Positions 27,717-35,851 of a stretch of DNA of 64,000 bases are shown in pieces (the first letter of the stretch is position 1; each line of letters starts with the position of its first letter). The notes under the pieces were generated by a model. That model was not told where the DNA came from and did not search any database. It worked only from the letters and a program-made list of their open reading frames with translations. The translations under genes were made by a program, and so were the position numbers. Source of the stretch: Commensalibacter communis (lineage in GTDB: Bacteria; Pseudomonadota; Alphaproteobacteria; Acetobacterales; Acetobacteraceae); contig NZ_CAMXCM010000006.1 of assembly GCF_947179015.1 (NCBI RefSeq), positions 1 to 64,000 of the forward strand. Reading direction: 5' to 3'.

Positions 27717-28946
27717 ATGATGAAGCAATCAGCTTGGATGCGTAAATTACTAATAGCAACTTTTTTGACCTCTGGGATCAGTGTTGGTGCCACGACACTG
27801 CATGCCAAAGATATTGTCAGCAATCAAATGGCTGTGCCTTTGAAAAAAGCGGAACAGTTGATGAAGCAAGGGAAGTATCCTCAAGCTGATGAAGCGATCA
27901 AAGAAGCACAAGCAATTGCGAATGCGACACCCTATGAGCGCGATATTATTACGCAGCTTCAAATTGCCTCGGCGGTTAAACAAAACAAAGTTGATGCTGC
28001 GTTGGCGGCCTATACGCATTTATTGTCTTCATCTCGTCTGACCAAAGCACAGCGTATTCAAACGATCATGGCGCAAGCCAGCTTGGCTTATCGTTACAGA
28101 AAATATCCTGAAACCATTCAATATATTCAGAGTTATTTCAAAGAAGGTGGGGACAATCCCCATATGCAGACATTGCTGATTCAATCTTATTTTTTGAATA
28201 ATGATTATAAATCTGCTTTGGCTGAACAACAAAAACAAATTGATGTAGAGCTTAAAAAAGGTTCTGTTCCAGCGGAAACACAATGGCAATTTATGGTGAA
28301 TTGCCAACAAAAATTAGGTGACAAAGATGGCATGCGTAATAGTTATGTCCAGCTAGCAACGCATTATCCTAAACCTGAATATTGGTCACATGTTATGAAT
28401 TCGTTGGTTTCAACCAAAGGCATGAAGCCCGCTGTTGAATTCGAAGTATGGCAGTTCAGAGCCAAGGCAGGGTTGTTAACAACAGCCGATCAATATATTA
28501 CCATGGCTGAGATTGCTATTCAAGCAGGCTACCCTTATGCTGCAAAGCAAGCAATGGCTCAGATCCACAGTCAAAACCTGTTCGGTGCTAGCGATCAAAA
28601 ACGTGTATTACGTTTTGAGGATTATGCTGGAAAGATTACAGCAAAAGCAAAAGCTGATTATGCCGCACAGCTTGCTCAAGCAGAAAAAGATACTTCTGGT
28701 GATGCTTTATTTGCATTGGGTTATGACCAGTTCTGGAACGGACAAGTAACAGAAGGTCCAAAATTAATGCAACAAGCATTGTCCAAACCTATTACAGATC
28801 GTAATTTGGCATTATTGCAAACGGCTATTGTTCAACAAAATATTGGGCAAAAAGCCAAAGCAATTCAGCTTTTGAAATCGATAAAAGGGACTGGCGTCCC
28901 AGCGGAGCTAGCAGGTTTGTGGTTGATGAAATTAGAAGCTAAGTAA
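27717..28946 (+). CDS. Exported TPR-repeat protein of the TonB cluster
   Basis: 409 residues with a signal peptide (LLIATFLTSGISVGATTLHA) and degenerate tetratricopeptide-like helices throughout (AEQLMKQGKYPQADEAIKEA, LLIQSYFLNNDYKSALAEQQ, FWNGQVTEGPKLMQQAL). It follows exbD by 12 bases, so it is in the same transcript. Periplasmic TPR proteins accompany several multi-gene TonB systems and are thought to help assemble the complex; that role is inferred here. Confidence 0.75.
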   Translation: MMKQSAWMRKLLIATFLTSGISVGATTLHAKDIVSNQMAVPLKKAEQLMKQGKYPQADEAIKEAQAIANATPYERDIITQLQIASAVKQNKVDAALAAYTHLLSSSRLTKAQRIQTIMAQASLAYRYRKYPETIQYIQSYFKEGGDNPHMQTLLIQSYFLNNDYKSALAEQQKQIDVELKKGSVPAETQWQFMVNCQQKLGDKDGMRNSYVQLATHYPKPEYWSHVMNSLVSTKGMKPAVEFEVWQFRAKAGLLTTADQYITMAEIAIQAGYPYAAKQAMAQIHSQNLFGASDQKRVLRFEDYAGKITAKAKADYAAQLAQAEKDTSGDALFALGYDQFWNGQVTEGPKLMQQALSKPITDRNLALLQTAIVQQNIGQKAKAIQLLKSIKGTGVPAELAGLWLMKLEAK

Positions 28947-29010
28947 GATTTAAAATCTTTTATTACTAAGTAATTCTGCTGATATTATTTCATAAGTTAA
29001 ATTTCAATAG

Positions 29011-29047
29011 GAACGATCTTTCAATATTGTGATTTGATCGTTCTTTG
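29011..29047 (+). terminator. Hairpin terminator after the TonB/Exb cluster
   Basis: Perfect 8-bp arms GAACGATC and GATCGTTC with a 17-base loop, followed by TTTG. The tail is short, so moderate support only. Confidence 0.5.
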
Positions 29048-29113
29048 AGGAATGAAATAAGCTAATTAATATCTATTAAACATATTAATTGAGTGTGAAA
29101 GTAATATGATGCC

Positions 29114-30295
29114 ATGAATTCAGCTGTTCTTTCTGATGCGTTACCTAGTTATCGAAAAGTCCTGACGTTAATAGGGGCAATAATTGTTCAATTAGCTTTG
29201 GGATCTGCATATACATGGAGTTTATTTAATAGCTCTATTGCGCATCATTTAGGCGTTGATGTTTTCAAAGTGGCAATTACCTTTGGATTATTCTGTTTAA
29301 GCCTATCCTTAGCGTCGTCTCAGGCTGCATATTTACAAAAGAAGATTGGCGTCCGTTATACGACTATTATCGCAGCGATTTTGATGTTTTCAGGATTATT
29401 TATTGCTTCGCAATCCACCAGTTTATTTGGGATATATATTGGTGCAGGGATTATTATGGGACTGGCCGAAGGTGCCGTCTATTTAATGATTATTACCAAT
29501 TGTGTTAAAATGTTCCCAGAAAGAAAAGGGGTCATTGCGTCTTTGTCCATTGGGGCTTATGGGCTTGGGAGTGTGATTTTTAAATATGTTAATCATCATC
29601 TTTTGAGTGTATATGGGCTGGAATATGCTTTTTTCTTGTGGGGTGGTATTGTTTTTACATTAATGATTGTGCCAGCTTTTTTTATGGTTGATTCTCCTGA
29701 GCAGGCTAAAAATACGGCTAAACGGTTAAGGGAAGTATTGGTTTTTAAATCTTATTGGGGGTTTTGGACAATTTTTCTGATTACCTCTATGACGGGAATA
29801 TATATTATTGGTGCTGCCAAAGATATTGGCGAGCAAATGGCGCATCTTGATGCAAATATGGCAGCAAATGCCGTTGCGGTATTAACGTTTTTTAATTTAT
29901 GTGGTCGTTTGGTCATCGGTAGTGCCTCAGATAAAATTGGCACCTTATTATCTTTGAAAATTTGCCAAATATTGCTGTGTATTGGGGTTGCTATTATCTG
30001 TTATCCAGTTTTAAATATGATATTGTTTTTTATTGCGGTGGCTTGTATTGCGTTCTCTTTTGGGGGGACAATTGCAGTTTATCCTCCATTGATTGGAGAT
30101 TTTTTCGGACTTGAAGGGGTTACTAAAAATTACGGCTTTATCTATTTAGGATTTGGCTTTGGCAGTGTTGCAGGAACGATCATTTCTTTTATTTGCAATG
30201 GCTTTGAACGGACGATTCCTGTTTTGTTAGTTTTTATGGTGATCGCAGTGATTATTGTGATGTTTACGAAGAATAAGCGCTATTCTGTAGGGTGA
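29114..30295 (+). CDS. MFS transporter, oxalate/formate antiporter (OFA/YhjX-like) type
   Basis: 393 residues with about twelve hydrophobic helices. The first helix (IVQLALGSAYTWSLFN) carries the G-x-x-Y-x-W-S-x-F pattern typical of OFA carriers, and NCVKMFPERKGVIASLSIGAYGLGS matches the family's segment between helices 4 and 5. Such carriers move small organic acids (oxalate, formate, pyruvate). The substrate is not deducible. Stands alone between two spacers. Confidence 0.8.
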   Translation: MNSAVLSDALPSYRKVLTLIGAIIVQLALGSAYTWSLFNSSIAHHLGVDVFKVAITFGLFCLSLSLASSQAAYLQKKIGVRYTTIIAAILMFSGLFIASQSTSLFGIYIGAGIIMGLAEGAVYLMIITNCVKMFPERKGVIASLSIGAYGLGSVIFKYVNHHLLSVYGLEYAFFLWGGIVFTLMIVPAFFMVDSPEQAKNTAKRLREVLVFKSYWGFWTIFLITSMTGIYIIGAAKDIGEQMAHLDANMAANAVAVLTFFNLCGRLVIGSASDKIGTLLSLKICQILLCIGVAIICYPVLNMILFFIAVACIAFSFGGTIAVYPPLIGDFFGLEGVTKNYGFIYLGFGFGSVAGTIISFICNGFERTIPVLLVFMVIAVIIVMFTKNKRYSVG

Positions 30296-30409
30296 TGCTC
30301 TGTGTTGAGTGAACAAGAGTTGATTATTTATCTGGAAAAGCATAAAAGAAATGTCTATCTATTAATATATACATAGCCGATATAGAGCATTAAGGACTCT
30401 TGAATCAGA

Positions 30410-30976
30410 ATGATCCATACCGAAGAAACCCCAAATCTGAATGCATTAAAATTTATTTTGGGGCGAACTATTTTGCAAGAACAGCAAGCAATTGAGTTTA
30501 CAGATAAAGAGAGTGCTGCTTGTGCGCCTTTGGCACAGTCATTGTTCGATATAGAAGGGGTTCAAAGAATTTTCTTTGGTTCTGATTTCTTGGTGGTGAC
30601 AAAAGATAATTCTGTTGATTGGAAAACCTTAAAAGGGTTGGTTGTTTCCATCATTATGGAATTTATTTTAATGCATAAGACCATGATTAAAATGGATCCT
30701 GTATTATCTGGTGCTTCTGAAATGGAAATTGGGGTTGAAGATCAAGAGATTGTAGAGAAAATCAAAGATATTCTTGACGATGAAATCAGACCTGCTGTGG
30801 CTCGTGATGGTGGGGATATTATTTTTCACGGTTACAAAGACGGCAGCGTTTATCTGAGAATGCAAGGTGCTTGCCAAGGATGTCCATCCTCTGCCTTGAC
30901 ATTAAAACATGGTGTAGAAACAATTTTGCGCCGTCATTTGCCTGATCTTGTATCTGTTGAAAAAGTTGACTTTTAA
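30410..30976 (+). CDS. nfuA: NifU-family iron-sulfur scaffold (Nfu)
   Basis: 188 residues: an N-terminal Nfu_N domain (LKFILGRTI...CAPLAQSLFDIEGVQRIFFGSDFLVVTK) and a C-terminal NifU domain (DDEIRPAVARDGGDIIFHGY) with the cluster-binding pair in GACQGCPSS (cysteines near 154 and 157). It carries or assembles 4Fe-4S clusters for target proteins. It is followed 15 bases later by the nitroreductase-family gene. Confidence 0.92.
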   Translation: MIHTEETPNLNALKFILGRTILQEQQAIEFTDKESAACAPLAQSLFDIEGVQRIFFGSDFLVVTKDNSVDWKTLKGLVVSIIMEFILMHKTMIKMDPVLSGASEMEIGVEDQEIVEKIKDILDDEIRPAVARDGGDIIFHGYKDGSVYLRMQGACQGCPSSALTLKHGVETILRRHLPDLVSVEKVDF

Positions 30977-30991
30977 AAAAGAGATTTTCAA

Positions 30992-31579
30992 ATGAACCCT
31001 TTGCCAGAGGAATCTTTGCGTCAATTATTTGAAGACGCCAGAACACCTAAATCTTGGTCGAATAAAGAAGTAGATCCTGCTCTATTAACGCAGCTTTATA
31101 ATCTGGTAAAGTTGGCACCGACCTCTGGCAATTGTCAACCCGCACGTTTTGCATTTGTGACGCACGTGGTCAGCAAAGAAAAATTACGTTCTGCATTATC
31201 TGCGGGTAATGTTGATCATGCATTAAACGCGCCAGTCATTGCTATTGTTGCGCATGATCCTTTATTTTATGAAGAGTTACCTACATTATATCCCGAAGCT
31301 GAACTGCGTTCTTGGTATGCCGAGGATATTCCTTTTGCTGAAGAGACAGCTTTTCGTAACTCAACATTGCAAGGCGGATATTTAATCTTGGCAGCCAGAG
31401 CATTGGGTCTTGATGTATGGCCTATGTCAGGGTTCGATAACTCGATGGTCGATACGTTATTTTTTGAAGAACAAGGCTGGCATTCTAATTTTTTAATTTG
31501 TTTAGGATATGCTCAGAAAGATCAACCATCTGAACGATTGCCTCGTCTTGACTTTCAAGACGCATGTTTGATGTTATAA
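30992..31579 (+). CDS. rutE: Malonic semialdehyde reductase RutE/HadB-like nitroreductase
   Basis: 195 residues with the RutE pattern: LFEDARTPKSW near the N-terminus, LAPTSGNCQPARFAFV (flavin-binding), YAEDIPFAEETAFRNSTLQGGYLILAAR-type block, and GLDVWPMSGFD. These FMN enzymes reduce 3-oxopropanoate or related compounds. No other pyrimidine-degradation (rut) gene is nearby, so the physiological substrate is open. Confidence 0.85.
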   Translation: MNPLPEESLRQLFEDARTPKSWSNKEVDPALLTQLYNLVKLAPTSGNCQPARFAFVTHVVSKEKLRSALSAGNVDHALNAPVIAIVAHDPLFYEELPTLYPEAELRSWYAEDIPFAEETAFRNSTLQGGYLILAARALGLDVWPMSGFDNSMVDTLFFEEQGWHSNFLICLGYAQKDQPSERLPRLDFQDACLML

Positions 31580-31580
31580 G

Positions 31581-32276
31581 ATGATGAGCGATTGTAAAAC
31601 GATTTTAGTCATGAACGGTGCGTCTTCTTCTGAAACAGCACCTAATTATATTGCGATTGTTCAAAAGCGTGATTCTCAATATTCTGTTCTTGCCGAAGAA
31701 AAAACAACGCTTAAAGGTGGGTCTGAACGTTTTCCAACTTATTTTCAGTCATTTATTGAACAAAATATTCTGAAACCAGATCAAATAGATCTGATTGCGG
31801 TGATGGTAGGGCCTGGGTCATTTACAGGTTTGCGAGCATCGATTGCGTTTGCGTTAGGGATGCAGGTTGGTTTAGGATGCCCTGCTGTTGGATTAAGACG
31901 TGGCGAAGTATTATTTCCGTTTTTATCGGATCATTCAACTTCTCAACTAATTTGGCATATCACCCAAGCACGCCGAGGACGGGTTTTTGTGGAGACTAAT
32001 CAGTCTTCACAAGTAATTGCCTATAATGATGATGAAATCCTTTTTCCTGATGAGCCTTTTTTTATCACCGGAGAAGCTGTTTCAAGTATAGAAGACACGC
32101 TGCCAAGCCATGCGCAAAGATTGATGGATGTGAATGAAGCAGATGCATTGATGATGGCAAAAATAGCCGATCAATATAATAACACAAATTATATTTCGAA
32201 TCCGATATGTCCTTTATACGTTGATGCGCCCGAGGCTAAATTGCCCAAAAAAGGATTAAGGAAAGCCCCGATTTAA
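31581..32276 (+). CDS. tsaB: tRNA t6A biosynthesis protein TsaB
   Basis: 231 residues starting two bases after the preceding stop (ATG 31581 or 31584). Core motif VGPGSFTGLRASIAFALGM is the TsaB/YeaZ signature. It acts with TsaD and TsaE to make threonylcarbamoyladenosine at tRNA position 37. rimI follows after one base, the usual neighbour. Confidence 0.92.
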   Translation: MMSDCKTILVMNGASSSETAPNYIAIVQKRDSQYSVLAEEKTTLKGGSERFPTYFQSFIEQNILKPDQIDLIAVMVGPGSFTGLRASIAFALGMQVGLGCPAVGLRRGEVLFPFLSDHSTSQLIWHITQARRGRVFVETNQSSQVIAYNDDEILFPDEPFFITGEAVSSIEDTLPSHAQRLMDVNEADALMMAKIADQYNNTNYISNPICPLYVDAPEAKLPKKGLRKAPI

Positions 32277-32277
32277 A

Positions 32278-32727
32278 ATGGCTATCGAATTTTTAAGCCA
32301 TATTGGTGAAGAATTAGCAGTAGAATTATCGTTGATACACATGGCGGCTTTTCCAGAAAAGCAAGGATGGAAAGGGAAAGATATTCATGAGCTGTTAGAA
32401 ATCTCTTTTCATCATCTGGTTGTTGATTATGACGCAAGCAACCAAGTCAATGGATTTTTACTTTATTCTTTGATATTGGATGAAGCAGAAATTTTGACTT
32501 TTTGCGTCGATCCTGTAAAACAACATCAAGGAGTAGGAACAACTCTTTTGAACGTATTTTTCACTAAAATGAGAGAAAAGCAGGTTAAGATAGTGTTGTT
32601 AGATGTTGCCGAAAATAATCTTGCGGCGGTGAATTTATATTATCGGTTGGGTTTTTCTTTGAATGGAAGACGTTCAAATTATTATGAAAATAAAATTGAT
32701 GCGTTATTAATGTCTTTGTCCCTATAA
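32278..32727 (+). CDS. rimI: Ribosomal-protein alanine acetyltransferase RimI
   Basis: 149 residues of GNAT fold: EILTFCVDPVKQHQGVGTTLLN (the acetyl-CoA P-loop, Q-x-x-G-x-G) and LDVAENNLAAVNLYYRLGF, typical of RimI. It acetylates the N-terminal alanine of ribosomal protein S18. It follows tsaB directly. Confidence 0.88.
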   Translation: MAIEFLSHIGEELAVELSLIHMAAFPEKQGWKGKDIHELLEISFHHLVVDYDASNQVNGFLLYSLILDEAEILTFCVDPVKQHQGVGTTLLNVFFTKMREKQVKIVLLDVAENNLAAVNLYYRLGFSLNGRRSNYYENKIDALLMSLSL

Positions 32728-32880
32728 TGGTCATCAAGGACATGAATAAATAATTTGTTGTTTAAAAGTTATTTTCTGTTTATCTTAAAAAAAAGTAAAA
32801 TTTATAAAATATCATTTGCATTATGTGTATTTTATAAGCAATTTTAGAAAAAGTTTTTATTAATTAGTAAATTGGTTTCT

Positions 32881-33315
32881 ATGACACGTGAAAATAAAGA
32901 TATTTTATCCCATATAGAACGTTTATGTATTGAAAAAGGATTGAAAATGACGGGGCAACGGCGTGTTATTGCACGCGTTCTGTCACAATCCCACGATCAT
33001 CCAGATGTAGAGGAACTGTATCGCAGAGCCTCTCGTCTTGATGATAATATTTCAGTGGCAACCGTGTATCGTACGGTGCGTCTGCTTGAGGAAAAAGGCA
33101 TCTTAGAAAAACATGATTTCGGTGGTGGCAGAGCCAGATACGAGGTCACGGAACAAGGAACCCATTATCATCTTATTGATGTGGATACTGGAAAAGTCAT
33201 TGAATTCGAAGATCCAGAGCATGTCAAATTGGTGCAACAGATGGCAAAAAAATTAGGGTTTGATTTATTACAGCATCGCTTAGAGCTATTTGCACGTCGT
33301 ATTCAAGAGAAATAA
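32881..33315 (+). CDS. fur: Fur-family regulator lacking the CxxC zinc site
   Basis: 144 residues from ATG 32881; TTG at 32872 is possible but weaker. The winged-helix half has GLKMTGQRRVIARVL and ISVATVYRTVRLLEEKGI. In the metal-sensing half the classical HHDHxxCxxCG is replaced by HYHLIDVDTGKVIEF, so both cysteines of the first pair are absent, as in many alphaproteobacterial Fur/Mur proteins. It could sense iron or manganese. Preceded by a 150-bp AT-rich spacer. Confidence 0.9.
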   Translation: MTRENKDILSHIERLCIEKGLKMTGQRRVIARVLSQSHDHPDVEELYRRASRLDDNISVATVYRTVRLLEEKGILEKHDFGGGRARYEVTEQGTHYHLIDVDTGKVIEFEDPEHVKLVQQMAKKLGFDLLQHRLELFARRIQEK

Positions 33316-33333
33316 AAGCTAAGGAAAAGGGAA

Positions 33334-34194
33334 TTGGTTGTGGTGACAGAAGAAAAGTCCACGAATAATTTGTTAGAATTGAATTTACGACGTGATGAAC
33401 ATGTTGAATTGCGCGCTGGAAATTTGGGCGTACGTTTGGCTAAAAATGATGAAGAGCGTGATGCAGCCAGAGCATTAAGATATCGAATTTTTTACGAAGA
33501 AATGGGGGCAATCCCCAGTGAACAAGCAGTTCGAACAAAGCGTGATTTTGATGATTTTGATCAATATGCTGATTATTTGTTGGTGCTTGATTACGATCAA
33601 AGCACTGTGATGGATCAGGTTGTTGGAACTTATCGTCTATTACCACAAGAAAAAGCGGATTTAGCAGGTAAATTCTACAGTGCGGGCGAGTATGATTTAA
33701 CAGCTTTGCAAGAATATCCTGGTCGATTATTAGAAGTTGGACGCTCTTGTATTGATGCCAACTATCGTGGTCGAGTGGCAATGCAGCTCTTGTGGGAAGG
33801 CATTGCGTTATACATTTTCATCCATCGTATTGATATTTTATTTGGTTGTGCCAGCTTATCAGGAACCAATCTAGCCGATCATGCAGAAAGTTTGACTTAT
33901 TTGTATCATGCCCATCTTGCCCCCCCAGCATTAAGAGTAACAGCTGTTCCAGAAAGACGTGTTGAAATGGTGCATATGGATCCGCACAAATTAAATCACC
34001 GTCATGCGTTGGTTAAGTTACCCCCGTTAATCAAGGGTTATTTACGGTTGGGTGGCTATGTGGGCGACGGCGCGGTCATTGATGAACAATTTAATACCAC
34101 CGATGTTGCTATTATCGTTAAAACCGAATTATTTGCTGATAAATATTATCGTCATTATGAACGTCGTTTACGTGATGCGTTGGAAATAACTTAA
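33334..34194 (+). CDS. olsB: OlsB-like ornithine N-acyltransferase (GNAT)
   Basis: 286 residues. Pattern of the hemolysin-like GNAT/OlsB family: RALRYRIFYEEMGA, DEYDDHLLV-like (here DQYADYLLVLD), LLEVGRSCIDANYRG and LFGCASLSGTNLADHAESL, ending with KLPPLIKGYLRLGGYVGDGAVID. OlsB transfers a 3-hydroxyacyl group from ACP to ornithine, the first step to lyso-ornithine lipid. olsA is not adjacent. The start is TTG 33334 or GTG 33340/33343, after AAGGAAAAGGGAA. Confidence 0.8.
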   Translation: MVVVTEEKSTNNLLELNLRRDEHVELRAGNLGVRLAKNDEERDAARALRYRIFYEEMGAIPSEQAVRTKRDFDDFDQYADYLLVLDYDQSTVMDQVVGTYRLLPQEKADLAGKFYSAGEYDLTALQEYPGRLLEVGRSCIDANYRGRVAMQLLWEGIALYIFIHRIDILFGCASLSGTNLADHAESLTYLYHAHLAPPALRVTAVPERRVEMVHMDPHKLNHRHALVKLPPLIKGYLRLGGYVGDGAVIDEQFNTTDVAIIVKTELFADKYYRHYERRLRDALEIT

Positions 34195-34226
34195 TAAAGT
34201 GCATCGCATGATGAACCAAGCCTTAA

Positions 34227-35825
34227 ATGATGAATGCACGTGTTATTTTGAATAAATTGATTGAACTAACGGGATTTAAAGCGGTTTTACTGGTCATAGG
34301 AATAGGGGGATTGTCTTCATTAGCTTTCCCGCCAACCTATTGTATTCCAATCTTGTTATTCACATTTCCATTATTGCTTTTAAGAATAGATCAAGCCACA
34401 AGCTGGAAAAAAGCGTTCGCTCAAGGATATTGGTTTGGATTTGGGTTACATACGGTTGGCCTGTCTTGGTTGGTTAATGCGATCTTAATCAGAGCTCAAG
34501 ATTTCTGGTGGCTGGTTCCTATCGTTTCCCCTTTATGTGCAATTTTATTGGCGTTTTGGACGGGATTGGTCGGGGCGTTATATTATTGGATACGTCCCAG
34601 CGGATGGCGAAAGATCTTTGTGTTTGCGGGATTATGGACCTTATGTGATATGTCGAGGGCGATTTTGCTCTCGCCGTCTTGGTGGAATCCTGTATTAACA
34701 GGGTTTCCTTGGAACCCTTTGGGAAGTGCTTGGGAGATCCCTGGTTATGTAGGGGATATATTGATCCAACCTGCGGCATGGGTTGGGGTGGATGGATTGA
34801 CTTTATTCACTGTTTTACTGGTTTTATTACCTATTTACGGGTGTAAAGGCTGGGTTTCTCTGATTGTCGCAATGATTTGCTGGGTTGGAGCAGGATGGGT
34901 CAGGCTTTCTCCAGCGCCTGTTGCTCAACAAGACACGCCGATCGTTGCGTTAATTCAAGGCAATATTGCTGAGGACGATAAAATTAACAACACCGATCCT
35001 CGTCGTATTTTTCAAAACTACTTGTCTTTGACAAAAGAGGGAATGCAAAAAGCATTACAACTTCAAAAGCAACAGGTCATTCCCAACCGCCCTGTGTTAT
35101 TCGCATGGCCAGAAAGCTCTTTTCCTGGCGATATAGCGTATGATTCAGTAGCGAGGACAGTTCTGATGCAGCAAGCAAAAGGCGCTGCTGCAGGGATATT
35201 AGGTGCCATTACACGTGATGAGCAAGGGCATATTCATAATAGCCTAGTTGTTTTAAAACCAGAAGATGGCGCAATTATTGCTCAATATGACAAAGCAAAG
35301 CTGGTGCCTTTTGGGGAATCTCAACCTTGGTATATTCCCTTTCACATCGTTCCAGGATCACCATTAACTCCAGGTAAAGGCGTGGAAACGATACCGCTTG
35401 CTGGGGTCAGTTCGTTTGGACCTTTGATTTGTTACGAGGTTATTTTTTCAGGACAAGTTATTGACTCATCGCATCGACCAAAATGGTTGTTGAATTTAAC
35501 CAATGATGCGTGGTATGGGAATTCAGCTGGGCCACGCCAACATTTAGCCGCAGTAAGATTACGTGCAGTAGAGGAAGGAATTCCAATCGTTCGTGTGGCG
35601 AATACTGGTATTTCTGCGGTTTTTGATCCTTATGGTCGTGAAATGGTACGGATTGGTTGGGGGATACGGGCTGATAAGGCTGTTGCTTTGCCTGGTTCTT
35701 TGTCTGGGACGCTCTTTTCTCATGTTGGGCGGTGGATTCCGTTTATCATTTCAATGATTTACGTTCTATTTGGGATTATTTTTCCTAATTATAAAAAGAG
35801 AATGCTTCCTACAACAGAGGCATAA
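34227..35825 (+). CDS. lnt: Apolipoprotein N-acyltransferase
   Basis: 532 residues: five or six N-terminal helices (to about 225), a nitrilase-like domain, and a C-terminal helix. The catalytic triad is visible as Glu in FAWPESSFPG (near 294), Lys in YDKAKLVPFGE (near 354) and Cys in GPLICYEVIF (near 401). It adds the third acyl chain to lipoproteins at the periplasmic face of the inner membrane. Follows olsB by 32 bases. Confidence 0.93.
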   Translation: MMNARVILNKLIELTGFKAVLLVIGIGGLSSLAFPPTYCIPILLFTFPLLLLRIDQATSWKKAFAQGYWFGFGLHTVGLSWLVNAILIRAQDFWWLVPIVSPLCAILLAFWTGLVGALYYWIRPSGWRKIFVFAGLWTLCDMSRAILLSPSWWNPVLTGFPWNPLGSAWEIPGYVGDILIQPAAWVGVDGLTLFTVLLVLLPIYGCKGWVSLIVAMICWVGAGWVRLSPAPVAQQDTPIVALIQGNIAEDDKINNTDPRRIFQNYLSLTKEGMQKALQLQKQQVIPNRPVLFAWPESSFPGDIAYDSVARTVLMQQAKGAAAGILGAITRDEQGHIHNSLVVLKPEDGAIIAQYDKAKLVPFGESQPWYIPFHIVPGSPLTPGKGVETIPLAGVSSFGPLICYEVIFSGQVIDSSHRPKWLLNLTNDAWYGNSAGPRQHLAAVRLRAVEEGIPIVRVANTGISAVFDPYGREMVRIGWGIRADKAVALPGSLSGTLFSHVGRWIPFIISMIYVLFGIIFPNYKKRMLPTTEA

Positions 35826-35851
35826 TCTGTGTTTTTAAATAATATGTATAT

